The notes beneath the pieces are model-generated. The model was not told where the DNA came from. It saw only the letters and a program-made list of their open reading frames with translations, and searched no databases. Shown one piece after another: positions 1 to 14,578 of a DNA stretch of 64,000 nt; within the stretch, counting starts at the first letter, position 1; the number at the start of each line of letters is the position of its first letter. This DNA is from Centropus unirufus (lineage: Eukaryota; Chordata; Aves; Cuculiformes; Centropidae): contig VYZI01000195.1 of the NCBI GenBank assembly GCA_013397695.1, positions 248,001 to 312,000 on the forward strand, written 5' to 3'. Made by a program: the position numbers and the translations under genes.

Positions 1-569
1 ATTTAAAGAAAGTAGATGATGCTTATTTGAAAGTTTCACTATGTATTAACTATGGGATTACATAGAAAGAATAATACAAAACATGTTTGAATCAAATAAT
101 ATTCTCAGTTTCTACCAGTTTAGTTACTGACAGTACCAGTCGCTCAACTGTTTTTTTTATTGATTTCTTAGTATTTATTGTGCTTTAATGGCATTTCCAC
201 TGGCTGAAATGATAAGGACATTCTACAGCTTATTCCAAAGTGCAATTAGAAAGAAACTACTTCTTCAAGAAAGCAACAATTTTCAATTGATATAATGCAC
301 TGACACCATAGCTGAATTTTTCCCAGAGAAAATGTTAAAAAATTTAATACAAAGACATATCTTTCTAAGATTCCTGCAAAAAGGCTTTTTAAACTGCTAG
401 AATCTCTCTACAAATTTTCAAAAAGAATACTTGCAAAGCACATGAAAAATGAAATAACCATTATTTAACTGTAAGTTACTAAGCCATAGGACTAGGTACA
501 AAATGTTAATAGCCACCACTGGTTCCAGTGGGCTGTTTTATTAGATTAACTTGAAGTGGTTGTACATAC
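1..569 (-). other. KITLG: KITLG intron 3, partial
   Basis: This is AT-rich sequence downstream of the exon 3 donor. I looked for the next exon (the segment beginning PNHCW in chicken) on the minus strand and did not find it. No repeat was recognised. Confidence 0.85.
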
Positions 570-632
570 CAGACTATCCATCTTCGGGACATACTTAAGG
601 GTTATCATATAATCATTTGGGAGATTTCCAAC
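570..632 (-). CDS. KITLG: KITLG exon 3 (residues 44-64)
   Basis: Read on the minus strand, this 63-base exon encodes 21 residues beginning VGNLPNDYMITLK and ending YVPKMDSL. This is the first part of the four-helix cytokine fold of KIT ligand, after the first helix segment. It is preceded by an acceptor (TTTATTGTAG, AG at 634-633) and followed by a donor (GTATGT from 569). Both ends are phase 0, so it joins exon 2 without a split codon. The sequence agrees with KITLG as I remember it. Methionine at residue 52 matches human, where I recall leucine in chicken. The next exon, which should begin with the PNHCW-type segment, was not found in 1-569. Confidence 0.96.
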
Positions 633-3600
633 CTACAATAAACAGATCATAAAAATGTTATTACTGACTGCAAAAAGAAAGACTTAATTTCCATCACTGT
701 ATTCAACAAAATCTGTCAAATATTCAACAGAGCGATGTACAGGAATAGAAATGAGAATAAGCCTAATGATTTGGAAGATTCAACACAACTCTTCTCTAAC
801 CTACCAGGTGAAAAAGCTTATGTATTGTTTCCCATGAAACTGCTATTGATTTTTATTTCCTCACAAGTGAGGCATCCTTCCACACCCCTGTAACATTCCC
901 ATATATGATCCAATTATGCTCAATGCTACCACTTTCCAGCAGAATTAAAGTCAGTAATGTGATGAGAATTACCTGAGACTATTCATTACTGCAGGAACTC
1001 CACTGCATTTTCATCTTTCAATGGTATGTCTTGAAGTGTTTAAATGGCAATTTCAATGTCATGCCAACCACTAGAAACAGCAGAGGACGCAGTAAATCTC
1101 AGCCTTTTTCTGCCAAACAATTTCCAACTTCAGCAAGCATTTGAACCTAAAACAACACTTGTCCTCCTTGCAGATAGTTAGCTGCCAGGTCAGGAAAAGA
1201 TTTGAGCACTGTCTTTAACTTTGAAGCTGCACTTCTTACTAATGATGAGCAATATAATTATATCATAGCAATGTCCCAAGGCAAAGGACAGCTTCCACAA
1301 ATGTAAGCTAAGCCTGGCTTTGTAGATGTGGGCAAGTAAGGGGTGTACTGAGGCAAGGACAAGGAGTGGAAGAAAGGTTATAATTGAATTATACAATGCA
1401 ATGTGCCACAGATGGGATTCTATGAGACATGGTTGATCATTTGGGGAATGTGCTGAGTGGGAAGATGAAGAGGGAGATGCTACCTTGATCCAGTATCTCA
1501 TGAAGAACTTTTTTCAAAAGGTTTAGTACTATGATGCTTAGTGACACAGCAAATCTATTTGCTGTTGTAGCAAGGAAAGATTCAATTGATATTTCTCATC
1601 CTGGTTTGAAACCCATTTATTCAAAAGGCAATAAGAACTTATGTAATTCCTTTAGTGAGCTCTAATCTATACTTTGTTCAGCAAAACATTCCTACTTCCT
1701 TAGGTTAAAGATCTTATGGCTGCTTCTGATTCTGCTGCTATAGCAACTGGCACAGAGATTTTTTAATTTGCATTTTTTAGGTAGTGTTTTGTTTGACACA
1801 ACAGAATGTTTTATTTGTTAATAAAAATTTAATTTCAATTAAAAACTGAAATAGCAATTAAAAAATATAATCGTTCTAGAAATGATCAAGGACTGCTGCA
1901 CAGTCAGGCACCACTGAATTAAAAATATTTTTTTACTTACAACACAGGCTAAGCCACAATCTTTCAGTTCAATGACATCTAGCTTTTTCAGACAGCTTTA
2001 AAATCAAAGTTTCATACATTTTTATTTTTTTATACCTTCATATTCCCAAAGCAGCCGTTGCAAAGGGCCACTAAAATTCTCTATATCAGTTTCTATTAAC
2101 CTGAAATTGTGGGGAGCTATAATATGAATATGCTATAAATACTGAAATGCATTGCAAATTCTTTCTTTAGACCATCTAATTTATTCTAAATCATCATCTA
2201 CAATTCTTTGTATATGTTTCCTTCTTCTAAAATCATGCTGACATTAATAGGTGATCTAGTTTCTTTTTCAGCTTCCTTTGCGTGCCTAGAGAGGAAGAAC
2301 TAGCAGCACTTCAAGCAGAAAAGATAGTGAAGATGCTACTGTATGTGCTAAGTTTGCCATACTCACTCTAAAGGGATTCAATACTTAGCAATGTCAGCAA
2401 ACACACTGTTCTTTAAGAAAGGTCACTGGAAGATTAAATTTGTTCCAAATCAATGAACACAACAAGAATTGATATGCATTATGTATACAATCTACTTTAC
2501 TGGCATTAGAGCCCGTCAAGCACTTTTCCTGCACAGCTAAAAAGAAAATGTAACTGCCCAAGAGCTCTTACAGCTTCTCAAAGCTGGAGAATACAGCTCA
2601 GCCTCAGATATTTTCCTCCTTGACAGACTGTGAATCAGAAAGGTTATTTTTGAATTTACGACTAAAAATGAAGATCACTGGGGGAGAGGGTGTCAAACAC
2701 AAAATATACGCCCTGCCCCAAGACAAAACAACTTGTTACAGTTTTATTGACTAAACTCCACATGCCAGATGCTCTGCTGGTGGTAAATGACAGGGCTCAA
2801 TCAAAGCAAGGGAGTTATTTTTCTGTGTCAGTTGGACTTCCTGATTCACACACAGAAAATAGGATAGAGCCCCTGATGTAATAGTAAGAACATGATTGTA
2901 GTAAATTTGGGCATCTTGTAGTCCCTTGCTTTCCTGAAGTTTCCTTTAAGGCTAACCACCAAGGCTACAATCTAAAAGCAAGGACTTGATTTTCAACTGC
3001 TAAAATGATCCTGAAAGGGATGGAGGGACTCTGTGTACCTGCTCTGTGCAGGGTGTGTAACTGTTGTGGCTCTCAACAAGGATATGCACAAAGGACAAGA
3101 GAGCTTTGAGCTGCCTGAACAAAGGGGATAGAAAGGGACAGTTCTTTTAAACTCTCTGAGTCCCAGAAGAGCTTTTTTTGTTCCCATACTCAACTCCAGA
3201 AAAGAATGTGGAGGCAAGAGAACACCTGCCTGCGTGACTTTACTTTGTTCAGACAAAAGTAACAGTTTTGATTATTAGCATATCAACTGATAATCTTGGA
3301 AAGTAATGTATAAAACAAAAATAACTGTGCATTGCAATTAAAATGTTACAAAAAATTCTCTGATTTAGTGGGCATGTGTGGTTGTAGAAATCAGGCTCTC
3401 AGAAGAGATGAAGAACAGAGGATCTAGATGTATATCTTTAAATTCAGAAAACCAATATTGAAGTGCTGTACTCCCAGTTGTAACAAAATCTCAAACTGAA
3501 GAATACCAGATTCCTTTTGAAATGCAGTGGTTTGAATATTTAATATAGCCCTGTTAACACTGCATAACCCAAACATGCTTTTAAAATATGCTCATAGACA

Positions 3601-6600
3601 CATAGACAGGGAGATGAAAAAGGGATTTTTTAAAAGCCATCTAGGTTCCATAGGCTACTCTTTCATCACAACATCAGAACAGAAATGAAATGACCTATCC
3701 CCATTGTCAGCTGCTATGAAACAAGGGCTACTGCTCTTGGAAATTCTTTTTACTGTGACTGTTCAGAAATTTTTAAGGCGACAAGCATAGATACCATGAT
3801 TATTTTTATACACAGATCAAAGATGAATTAAGTAAAATAAAGTAAAAAAATAAAGTAAAAATTACCATTTACCACTGTCAGTGAGTTCTTTTTTACTATG
3901 AGGGATATGATGAGAAAACTGTACTTTCCTTTTGGCTGCCATTTCTACCTCCCATTCTTCTCTTCCTCATTCCCCTTTCCTACTCTTTAATGCCTCTACC
4001 TTTACCTTCTTTGCATCCTTAGCTTTCCTTTTGCTGCATGAGCTTCCCCTTTCTGTCCATCATTTCTGCAATCTACTGTATCTATCTCATCTGCTAATGA
4101 AGCAGTTAATAAAATCCTCATCATTTGGCTGAAGACAACATGTTAACGATTTCAGTTCACACTTCTTACAGCCATAGCGGCAGATTATTTGCAAGATAAC
4201 AGCACTGGATCATTTTTATAACCTTTTCACTCAGGAGAGTTAGATCCACTTAAAAATAAATATAAAATGTTGCAGAAAGCATGAAGTACACATTTACAGC
4301 TAAGATGAGATGTGAAGACAAAGTGAAATAGCACGTCTCAAACAAGCAACCTGGTCAGTAAATGCTGATTATTGTTTGGATTTCCAACATTCAAAAAGGA
4401 AAAAAAAAAGCTTTAGAGGAGTAGATCATGAAAGAAGAGGTGAATATCTTAAGATTTTGTTAATTGATGAAACCAGAATATGTAGGTACGTTCTATACAT
4501 ACTACAGAGTTCAGTGACAATTCTACTTATATGTAGGTTTGATGTTCCTATTTAACAAACATGTATAACCGCTTCCTAATTCTTATGCAAAATCAGAATC
4601 ACAATTACAGGAATGCACCTTTCTGCTGACTTATCGTGCCGAAAAGAACAATGGGGGCAGGTTTTATTGACAGGTGCTGCAATTACAGTTTCATAGTATG
4701 GAACATTTGATCATCAAGTAATTTGTTTCCCTCCAGACACTTTCATTAAAATGAAGCAGGAGTTCAAGTGATTAGTAAAGCAGAATTAATACTCCCTAAA
4801 TAATTTTGTTCTCTATAGGTATGAAATTATGCTCTTTTACGGTCCTCCCTATTAAATAAATAATCTCCTCTTGTCCAATTGTTCTTTGATTCTTAAAATC
4901 ATTTCACTTAGGACATGTTCGTCATATGAAAATAATTTATTATGAAGATTTGAATAAAATTAATCTTAAAGAAAATACAAATCATTTTTGCATGAACAGT
5001 CTGGTTTGATCCTAGGTTGATTAATGCGTAGCAACCTTGTTATTATTGAATCTGCTATTCCTTTCTGATTCTAGTTTCTGGCATGAATGATGCTAGTGAA
5101 AATCCAGATTAACACCACTGAAAATAAGTTACACCATACACGTGTCCTCAGTTAGTTACTCAACATAAAATTGGTTAGGAAAATGACCCACACTTTCAGG
5201 AACTGTACAGTGTGCCTTATTTATTTGCCAATAACTTACATTTAGTAGGCATCCCTAGCCTATAATCATGGAAAGTGTTGACTGAGGAATGGTCTTCTCT
5301 CATTCCTAGAATATAATACAAACACAACCACAACAGTGCTCGGGGGTTTTCTACCAATGGTCCAGGGAGTTCATAATACTTGGAACAAGAAGGCCAGAAC
5401 CAGATAAAGGAAGACTAAGTTGGGTCAAGCTACAGGAAAAAGAGTTTAGTAGGGAATTTTGGTACCGTTTTGCTAGCTGTAGCGCAGCGGAATAGAGAAG
5501 AGCACAGCAGAAAAATGAAAGAAGAGGCATGGACTCATGTTGGAAAGCTTTTTAGCATGAGATATGAAAAGGATGAGAATCTGCCTCAAGTTCATCAAGG
5601 AGCATCTTTACTGTAGCCAAAGACAGCATAGCAGATACCATGGAAATAATGAGAACTAGGACAAGGGGGCAAACTCAGCATGTGTTAGGACATCACAGGC
5701 AGTGTTAATAGCTAGTGCCTTTGAAGACAAAACCAGGAAGCTTGCTGTTGATAATGAAAAAAAGGAGGAACAGCTTGAGGAAAATAAGCAGAAGATACAG
5801 GGTCAGAGCAGCAAACTAATTGACAGAAGGGCAGAAAACCACTCTTCTGTAGAGTCGATTTTTATCCACCAAGAATTTTGAAGTAAAGTGCATTTGTGAC
5901 TACAAACTACCACAATTTTTTTTTCCTATTATGACAGGAAAAACAACGTAGGCTTTAAAAATGAACATACAAGGGTTTGTGAAGTGGCAAGAGCCAAAAT
6001 AGACTCCTTTGTTACAAACTTGAATGGCTTCGGAGAGATGGTGATATACCTTTACAGTGATGATAAAAGAACCAGGGAAGACTAACATTTTTGGGGAGAT
6101 GAAGAGGTCATAATCCACCTCAATGGAGGATTCAGGCCATATTGAACCTAAGCTGGTGTCTGAGCATCTGTTACAAGACTAGAGCAAGAGAGGTCAATAT
6201 CCTAAGCTAAATCATGGGCCTTTTGTACTGATGCCGAATGACCAGTTTATTGCACACAGATATGAAACTATATTCATGACCGTGAACAAAAGGGTTTAAA
6301 GAACACAACAATGTGGCTAAGAATAAAACCTTTAGAAATAACTGTCATACCACTCTCAGCAAGTGTGACAGAGTCTGTGGATAGCACTGCAATAACTATA
6401 GACAATACTGTACACAAAACATTGAACCCTGAAATCCTTGGCAATACAATTTTTTCTCAGTGTGAAAGGAGAGGACATTTATTAAAGACACTGTGTCCTA
6501 CTGGCACAAACTCTTTGGATCAGCAGAGAAATAAAATTTTAATGGCCAATAGGTTCAATAAATAACACAACCACCTATAGGTGCTATGTAAGTGATCAGA

Positions 6601-9046
6601 ATATCATTCTTTATTTTGATGTGTATATTTTGTTTCAAGAAGTAGAAATGGTACAAAACCTGTTATAGTAATTGTCAAGACTTGTAGGGTTTCCTGAACA
6701 GTATTTTTAAGTGATGTCATATTGGAGTCTGTATTATATGTTCTAAGGATATGGTCCATGTAGGATAAAATACAGTACTTTTTAGGAAAGTAATGTGATC
6801 AGTCAGTAATGCAATTAGTCAGTACTCTGAATTTCTCCCTTCTCATATTCATACTGTCAGCTAATGATATTTTGTTTTAAAAGTACTTTCAACCTTTTTT
6901 TTGACTTTGTTCTCAATTTCAAGTTGTCATAGTTTAGCATTTCCAAAGAGAATGACCAACTTGCAACATAGTCAGTTTAATTGAAACCAAGAATTCTTAT
7001 ACTAAGTTCAAGATAGTCAACCTATTTCCGTGTTATCCTGCAAATTCTCAAGTGGCTTTATAGCAACTATTTCCACGTGGAGGAATCTATGCAAATATTA
7101 ACACAGACAGACAAAAGATGGATACAGACTTTCTTCAAACATTCTCACACACACACTAAAACCAGAGAGATTCTGGGTGCCTGCCCTTTGTATTTTCTAC
7201 AACTTTCTATTATTCCTCTAACCCAAAATACGTTTGATCTTGCTGATTAGCTTCATGAAAGTTTGCATTTGGTAGAGAGATCTGAATGATATGGGTGTAA
7301 GTCAGGAGAAGGACCATACAGTATATTCACTGAGGAGCGGCTGGAGGAGCTGAGCCCTACCCCACTTTGCTCAGGCTTGGCAGCACCAGAAACACAGTGC
7401 AAGCTGGACAGTTGGCAGAGGTTTTCTTCCAGGACAAGCAGCACAGGCACCAGAACAGTTGCCATAACAAGTAGTTCCTCCCCAGCTAAGAGCCCAAGAA
7501 AAAGGAGATATATATACATATGGCAAGACCTCAAAACATTGCTCAAGTAGGTATCATGCCTAGGGAAGGAACTAGCAACCATGTTGCATATGGACAACTA
7601 AGAGAAGTGGAGGAGGGTGGGGTATGGAAATGTGTTGCATGGATATAGACAAGAACTGTGGCTGCTGGACTGGTGTGGAGGAAGATGTGGGAACATGGCA
7701 TGGAAAATCACAGTCAAATGAGTGATTGAGGAAACTGTCATGATATGAGGATTCTTTCATAATTTATCTCAATAGCAAAGTGTGCTTGTTCGAGCTTTAT
7801 GCAAATTTTTATAACCGGTCTTTATGTATTCTTGAAGTTTAAATTGTACTAAAGGGGAAGTTAAAACATTTGTTATGAGAATACATAATTGACAAAAAGT
7901 TATTGCTAATGCTGTACCAAAGAATTTTACCAGGCCTCACAGGAGTTCCGTTTCTCTTTCATGCTTTCAACAGATATAAATCAAAGCTTAATACTCTTCC
8001 AAGGGATGAAATAAACATGCCAATACATCAGAATTCTGTCTAAAGGGACTAATGTGAACTACTAAGCATCTGAATAGTACACTGAAAGATTTGTACTCTA
8101 TGCCAATCTATATAACACTAAGAAAACAAGTTAAGAACACTGCACTGGCAACAAATGCAAGGGACTCCAAATTAAGTGTCTGATAATAGTTACACTGGTA
8201 TTGCAACCATTTTTCCACAACAAAGTTAAAACTTTCAGCTGAAGTCCATATGTAGATGAAACTATGCTTATTAAGTGTTCAGTATATAGTATTTTTTAAA
8301 CCTCTGCTGCAAGATCCTGCACTACTGCTAGTTATCATAATTATTGACATTTGTGGAGTTAAATACTAATACAAGAAGATGCAGTTTTTCAGGTTAATGC
8401 AGTGTTCAATTAAGTAACAGGTAAAATGTGCTTAATTTAGTTCTTTCATGAAGCTGGGAGTCCTTCACATTGGATTTAAACTTACAGGTACAGCAAGGAG
8501 AGAGAAATACATCATGAGTGTGGCCCATTCAGACCTAAAGACTATAAGAGCTGTTCAAGTGTTATTGCCTTGATTGCTACAGGGATTAGTATCATGCTAT
8601 TTTTACATACAGCACAAGCTTCCCGTATACGTAAGGTAAAAACTACTGGCTTATTTCAGCTGTGTTTGCTGTCACACAAGTCAGTAACATAAAAACAATA
8701 ATCTTTCATCTACATGGAAAGCAAGTTAATTTCAGGCAATGTTTGAGGAAATCAAGACTTCTGGCAATTTTTATTATACTTTGGAGGGAGGAAAACAGCT
8801 ATGTACATACACTCCAGCTTGGTCAAGAAAGTTACTTTTTTAATGATCTCTAAAACTATTGTCCAAGCTCTGCAATAAAGGATTTGGTTTTGATCAAGTG
8901 ACAGATATTTCTGGATTTTAATCTAATTTTTTTAATATTCCCCTGCTTGTACTATACATTTGCTAACTTTTTAAAAAAATACTAAGTACTATTAGCCCTT
9001 GATTGTAGTTTAAAACAGAGAATATTTTAAAATAAAAGCTACTTAC
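633..9046 (-). other. KITLG: KITLG intron 2
   Basis: About 8.4 kb lies between exons 3 and 2. It is AT-rich with short open frames only (none over 114 codons) and none with a recognisable domain. A somewhat more GC-balanced patch at about 7.25-7.76 kb has two adjacent minus-strand open frames but no splice or domain support. No transposable element could be assigned with confidence. Confidence 0.85.
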
Positions 9047-9160
9047 CAATTTTGCAATGTCATTCACATCATCTGTCACTGGATTCCCGCAGGAACTCTG
9101 GGCTTTGACAAGAGGATTAAGTAGGAGTAGTTGAAGACAAAAGCAAGTGATAATCCAAGT
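9047..9160 (-). CDS. KITLG: KITLG exon 2 (residues 6-43): signal peptide and N-terminus
   Basis: On the minus strand this 114-base exon encodes 38 residues starting TWIITCFCLQLLLLNPLVK. They form the hydrophobic core of the signal peptide. Cleavage is expected after residue 25 by analogy with known KIT ligands, giving a mature N-terminus QSSCGN. The Cys at mature position 4 is, in the family, half of a disulfide with Cys89. The exon ends in ...DVNDIAKL. The acceptor is TACTAAATAG (AG at 9162-9161) behind a T-rich tract, and the donor is GTAAGT from 9046. The length equals the 38-codon second exon of mammalian KITLG. The product is a membrane-anchored or shed ligand of the KIT receptor tyrosine kinase, needed for germ cells, melanocytes and blood progenitors. 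Alanine at residue 25 differs from the threonine I recall in chicken. Confidence 0.97.
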
Positions 9161-11055
9161 CTATTTAGTAAAAAAGAGACAAGACATCCCAAATAAGTAA
9201 TCTCCAAACATGACTTAACAAGAGATTGTAATAATGTTTTTCATATACAAAATCTAGATGCGACAACGTTAATTTTTCATGAAGACATGCTCATACCCCT
9301 AAAGTATAATTTTTATGGCAGGGTTTGACAGAAACGTACTTAATTAATCTTTTCTGGAAGCAAGTATCTTCAGAGAAATAATGGAAAACCTGGTATTGAG
9401 CCATCAGATTATTTGTGCAGGATCCTGCTTAGGTAAGTTTCTGCAAAGTTTACAGATACTGAAGAAAAGAAAGAGACAAACTTTGCAATATTTTTCATCA
9501 TCAGCATAAAGCTAATTAAATACTTGTCATTCACCTGATAAGGTTTTTGATAAACCTGTGCCTCTAATGTGATAATAGATGATAAGGAACAAAATTATAC
9601 AAGACTACAGCAAGAAGAATTGAGAAAGTTCATAATCCCAGCCAAATACTGAGATGTCACGCAAGCAATACAACACAACACATTTTCTCTAAGTGACATA
9701 CACTGGGCTCTCAGGAGTGGCAGCTTGGCTTTGGCACTACATTCCCTTCTGAAATCCTATGAGGACCAGCAGGGCAATGTACCCACAGAGGCTTGTGAAT
9801 CTCAGACAGAAAAGCAGCAGATAACTAGCTGTGATGCACCTGGGTGTCTCCTTGGTACACTGCCTGAACTTCTTTGCCTTCTGTTGTTCCTTGTGCTTCA
9901 CTGGTTTCCCACAGAGCCCTGTGCCAAGTTTAAGCTGCAGATCTTTATTTCCAGAATGTTAAAGCATTTAAGTTATGGATAATCAAAAGTTGCCTCAGGT
10001 TGTGAAGCTTCTTGTGCCAGCTGACTGAAGCTGTCAGCAAGAGCTGATGATGGTGTACATTTACTGCAAGTATGGAATTTGCCTGTGCAGGCTCCCAAGC
10101 CTCCATGACGGCAGGACTGAGACCAGAATTTGGTTTTGCATGAACTGAGATGCATCTTAGCCCTATTTGTTCCATGTGACAGGTAGACAGAGAGCTCCTA
10201 TCCCCAGACCTGACTTTAGATGCTATCCAACCTTTTAATTTAAGACCAAAGTGAATTAAACAACAGAGATGAAGCTCTCTAGGAAAAGAGAGAGAGAGAA
10301 AATCACAGATTTAGAAGATTAAGTATCATTAGAGTAAGCTGGAGGGGCTAAGAAATCATGATGCTAGAGATCGTTTGGGAGCTAAATAAACATGACAGCA
10401 CAGTGCCAGGCGCTTTCCCTAGAGCTGTTAAGTACAAGTGAATTTCTCTCTTGTATTGCATATCCTGAATCTTACATCTCAAGTAAAACTGGTCATTTCC
10501 TTTCTTCAAACATGGCCTCATGACCCGTTTAAACAAAACCAGTGTGGGTGCTGCTGGAAAAGACAATCTAGCCTCTTCTCCCTGTCTCTTTCACTGGCAC
10601 TGATGAGATAGTTTAGCCAGCTGTACCAGGCAGACAACTTATATTTTTGTTTTCCTGTGCTATTTTTCAGGCCGAACAGCTTTCTGACCCGGGTAACTAA
10701 GCTCTCTTACAAACAGGACAAACTAGGACTGCCCATTTCAGTAGAGCCTACACTTGCCTTTCCCTAAACTGTACCTTCAGACGCCACAGAATGAGTACCC
10801 ATTATGATGATGGGTAGACTTGCAGACAAAGAAACTGAAAATATTCTATGCAAAGTACACGTTCAACATGCAGCAAGTCTTTTGAGAATGCCTCTTGCTT
10901 AAGCATAGCTAGCATTTAGAAATATTTTTAATTTAATATCTGTGCATGTAATTATTGGGAATAATTACCGATGTAAAGAATTAAGAATAAATAACTAACC
11001 GATTTTTTCATACAAAACCTCTGTATCATTTGCTATACAAAGTTTTACGGTTTTA

Positions 11056-11071
11056 TATATATATATATATG
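11056..11071. repeat. (TA)n microsatellite
   Basis: A short run of about eight TA units follows TTTTACGGTTT in KITLG intron 1. Confidence 0.75.
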
Positions 11072-13097
11072 AACAATGCAAGCTCTGGGGAGATGCAAGA
11101 AGATGCCATTAGTCTCTGAAAGGATCTTTGAAGCTCCCTGCTATATTTAAAAGCTCAATGTTGATCAAGAACTAGCTTTAAGTGGCCAAAGAAACCTCTC
11201 CCTCTCCTCACACAAGCTCTAGAATCACAGAGAAAACCAAAGGAGACCTCAAGTTAAAACAGATTACTTCCCTTCTGCGATTTTTCAAATAAATTGTTAT
11301 AAAAAAGGTAAGAAATCAATGACAACCAGCTCCAAAATGGATTAACTATACTGCTAACTATACTGCTTTCAAGAATTAAAAAAAAGAGTAGTTCTACCAT
11401 CAGATTTAAACAATACACTAGCAGTTACACATGCTGGGATTCAAGGACACTTCCCTGACTTGTTCATTGAAGATGAAGTCCAACCCAGAAACTGGCAATT
11501 TCTTTATTGGGCTCCTCAATACTGAGTTATATGTAAAGGAAAATGGAGTTTCTTCGCTGACTTGTGTCTCTGTCATAGGACAATGTTTAATTTAACAGCC
11601 TAATAATCAAAAAAGTAACCAAACAACTTGAAATGCTTTTTCTTTGCCAGATCAACTGAGTAATATTAATAAAAGTAGCACCAAATTCCAAATAAAACCA
11701 GAATTCTGCTGCATACTTGTCAATTTTCATACATAGCTCATTCATGAAGCTTAAAATATCTGCATATTTTACAATTATGCAAGTCAATAAGCATACAGCT
11801 TTTTCATATGTAAATAATGGGATGTAAACACATAGTAATTTTTATAACTGCTATAAAAAACAAATACTTTGTAAATTTTGAGATGATTTGAGGTTTTTCT
11901 TGCTTATTTGTGCCTGTGTCATCCTGCCGGAACTTAATATCTGCAAAACACTGCTAGTTGCAACATGCCTATTATTCAAAATCTTTTAATAATTTGCACT
12001 TACAAAATATTTATATTACACTTGCCTACAGGTACATTGTATGTAAGGACTGTATAGATCAAAGGGCTAAGCTATTTTTACGTTATTTACTAATGACCCA
12101 ACCTGCTTTTTCAGCAAAACTTGAATAGACTGAATTAAATCAAGGACAGAACAAAAGGGATCCTTAAACAACAGCGTTACAAATAGAGATTCCAGTTTTA
12201 CACTTTACTAAGCACAAATGAAAGTTACCCACATAGCACTCATAACAAATTTCCATATATAATTACTTCTAAGCTCAAATGGGATTTTCAAAGCTGGCCA
12301 CAGGATTTAATCATACATCATCTACCAGCATTAAATTCAAGATACATGGCAGACAGGAGGCAGGCTTGTATTCCGAAGGGCCTCTTCCTATTTTTGACTT
12401 AATTACTGAATATTGAATTGTTTTTGTGAAATGCAAAAAAATAATTATTACATTGGAAAGGATAATTAAAATTAGGGATTTGATCAATGCAAATTATTTT
12501 TTATTATTGGTTCTTTGCCAAAAATCTATAATTTCAGGAAACAGCACTTTAGAGGCTTAGCCAGTGTTCCAATATGTTGAATGCCACCCTTTCAGTTGTA
12601 AATCAACAACTTTTTCATTTGTATTCTTCATTTTCTGCAGTGTTGACAAAGGCTGCTGAATGAGTACTTTACCATTATTTCCACAATATGTTATCAAAGT
12701 CACTTGATCACGGGTTCATGTTCAGCTAATTCCTTAAGTGGAAAGCTGCAAGGGGAATACCACATTGCTAAATAAGCAAAACGCTGGAAACAGCCAGACT
12801 TTCCAAATATCTTGTTTATATTGACAAAAAGTCTAATCTGAAATTGGAAGAAATCATAAAAAAGCTAATAATAAAATGCAAAAAAAAAAATCAAGCATAA
12901 AAAATGTAGTAGACACACATATGAATGAATTCTTCATTAAAATTTTTTTCATTCAAATCATGTTAGCCATGGAATTTTTCAGCCCACTTTCTTGAGAAAA
13001 TATCCAATTTACTGTATCCATGCCATGGCTGCAGTGTGGCTAGCTGACAACATGGAACAACCCTAACCCTTGGCCAGACTTCCCAAAATTATTGGGA

Positions 13098-13124
13098 ATC
13101 AATCAATAAATCAATCAATGAATG
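13098..13124. repeat. (AATC)n microsatellite, imperfect
   Basis: About seven AATC/AATA/AATG units stand in a row in KITLG intron 1. Confidence 0.75.
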
Positions 13125-13370
13125 TTTGCATGGTACTTTGCTGAGGCACAGCCTGAGAATTTCTGCCATAGACAGCATTGGTTTGTTTGTCAAAGACAGT
13201 TAACTTAATGTTCATACTCGTACCTTACAAGGCCTTTTGTAAGAAGATTTGAGAAAATTAAAATATAAAAAAAAATCGTTCTCACTTTTTTTTTAACTTC
13301 AAAGCATTCAGAGACATAAAAGTACAATAATTATTTCATATATCTACTAATCTATTTAGTTATTTAACTG

Positions 13371-13424
13371 TGATAGAGATAATTACTCTAGGTAATAATG
13401 ATAGAGATAATCTACTCTAGGTGT
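13371..13424. repeat. 28-bp tandem duplication
   Basis: TGATAGAGATAAT followed by ACTCTAGGT occurs twice with a period of 28 bases; the second copy has small changes. Confidence 0.8.
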
Positions 13425-14564
13425 GGAAAAATCTTTAAGTGAAAGAAGAGCATTTATACAGAATGTAATCCAATTCCCATTTTCATGGTATTCAGTGATA
13501 CCTTTGCCCAGGAAAATGACAGCACTAGTTTTAGCACTCCAGATATCTATGCCTAAATGCCACTTAAATGCTAAATATTGTGCAAGCCCCAGAAGAGTGA
13601 CCTGAGTGTAGGAAAGTCATGCACCCATGGCTACCTAGTTCTGGAAGCGGTGAATTATTTCGTCAAGCACACTTGGAACTGGGAAGGTCCATACATGCTC
13701 TTGGGTACCCAAGAGATCACTTTAGTGCAGTTGGAGAAACCATTTTATGATCCCTGAACAATGTGTAGTTAAGTGTTAAATCCACGGTGCAATCATCACT
13801 GGCCTTCCCAAGACTGGGTTAAATTCCCCCTAACCAAGGTAATTCCAATTCACGGGAGCTGGGATTGTTCATCTGATATCTACCTCACATTTACTTTCCC
13901 ACCTATGATGGCTTGCCAGGCAGATGAGGCAAAATGAGGGTACACTGATACTCTTGACCCTCATTTTCCAGAACTTCTATGCATTTTACACTGTCAAGCT
14001 ATTCTGTAGGGAAAAAACCCTGATGTATTTGTTGCACAAGCATCAGAACATTTATGTGTATCCTCGTCTTGCACATCCTGCTCCATCTGGGCACCCTAAC
14101 TTCTGGGAACCTCCCGAGTTAACATGTGAGCTTTGTTGAACAACCTTTTGGCAGCCCATTGAACAAAACAGAGGCTAAGTCCAGCTCAGTGAGTCACACT
14201 GCCGGGATGAAACACCTAAAAATCTCTGGATCACACCCGACATGCTTTGTTATGATTACAGAAAGCAGATGCATACTTTTCTAGTGACAGATACAATTCT
14301 TCACTTTTTGTAACAATGATGTGTAGTAGGGAGAATGATGGTAAAAGTAAACAAAATTCATCAGGGAGTATCAGAGTGATTTATCTGGATTCTGATCTAA
14401 ACACAGACTACAGAAATGCTGGTCATTCTTTTTCAGAGTTAAGTTTTGGAGTGCTTCAGACATGAAATATTTCAACATGTATTCAGTTATTTACAAAATG
14501 CCTAATACTCTTCTACACAGTTCTCCATATACTATCTAAAATAGGTAATATGGGAGTACTTGGC

Positions 14565-14578
14565 GGGGGGGGGGGGGG
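14565..14578 (+). repeat. G14 homopolymer
   Basis: Fourteen consecutive G in KITLG intron 1 (C14 in the pre-mRNA). A run of this kind is prone to length change and to assembly error. Confidence 0.9.

Noticed and set aside
1..569. Search for KITLG exon 4
   Set aside because: No sequence resembling the PNHCW segment or its acceptor was found on the minus strand.
7320..7352. GAGGAGCGGCTGGAGGAGCTG, similar to a string in CR1 ORF2
   Set aside because: The match is short and the flanking sequence does not follow CR1 order.
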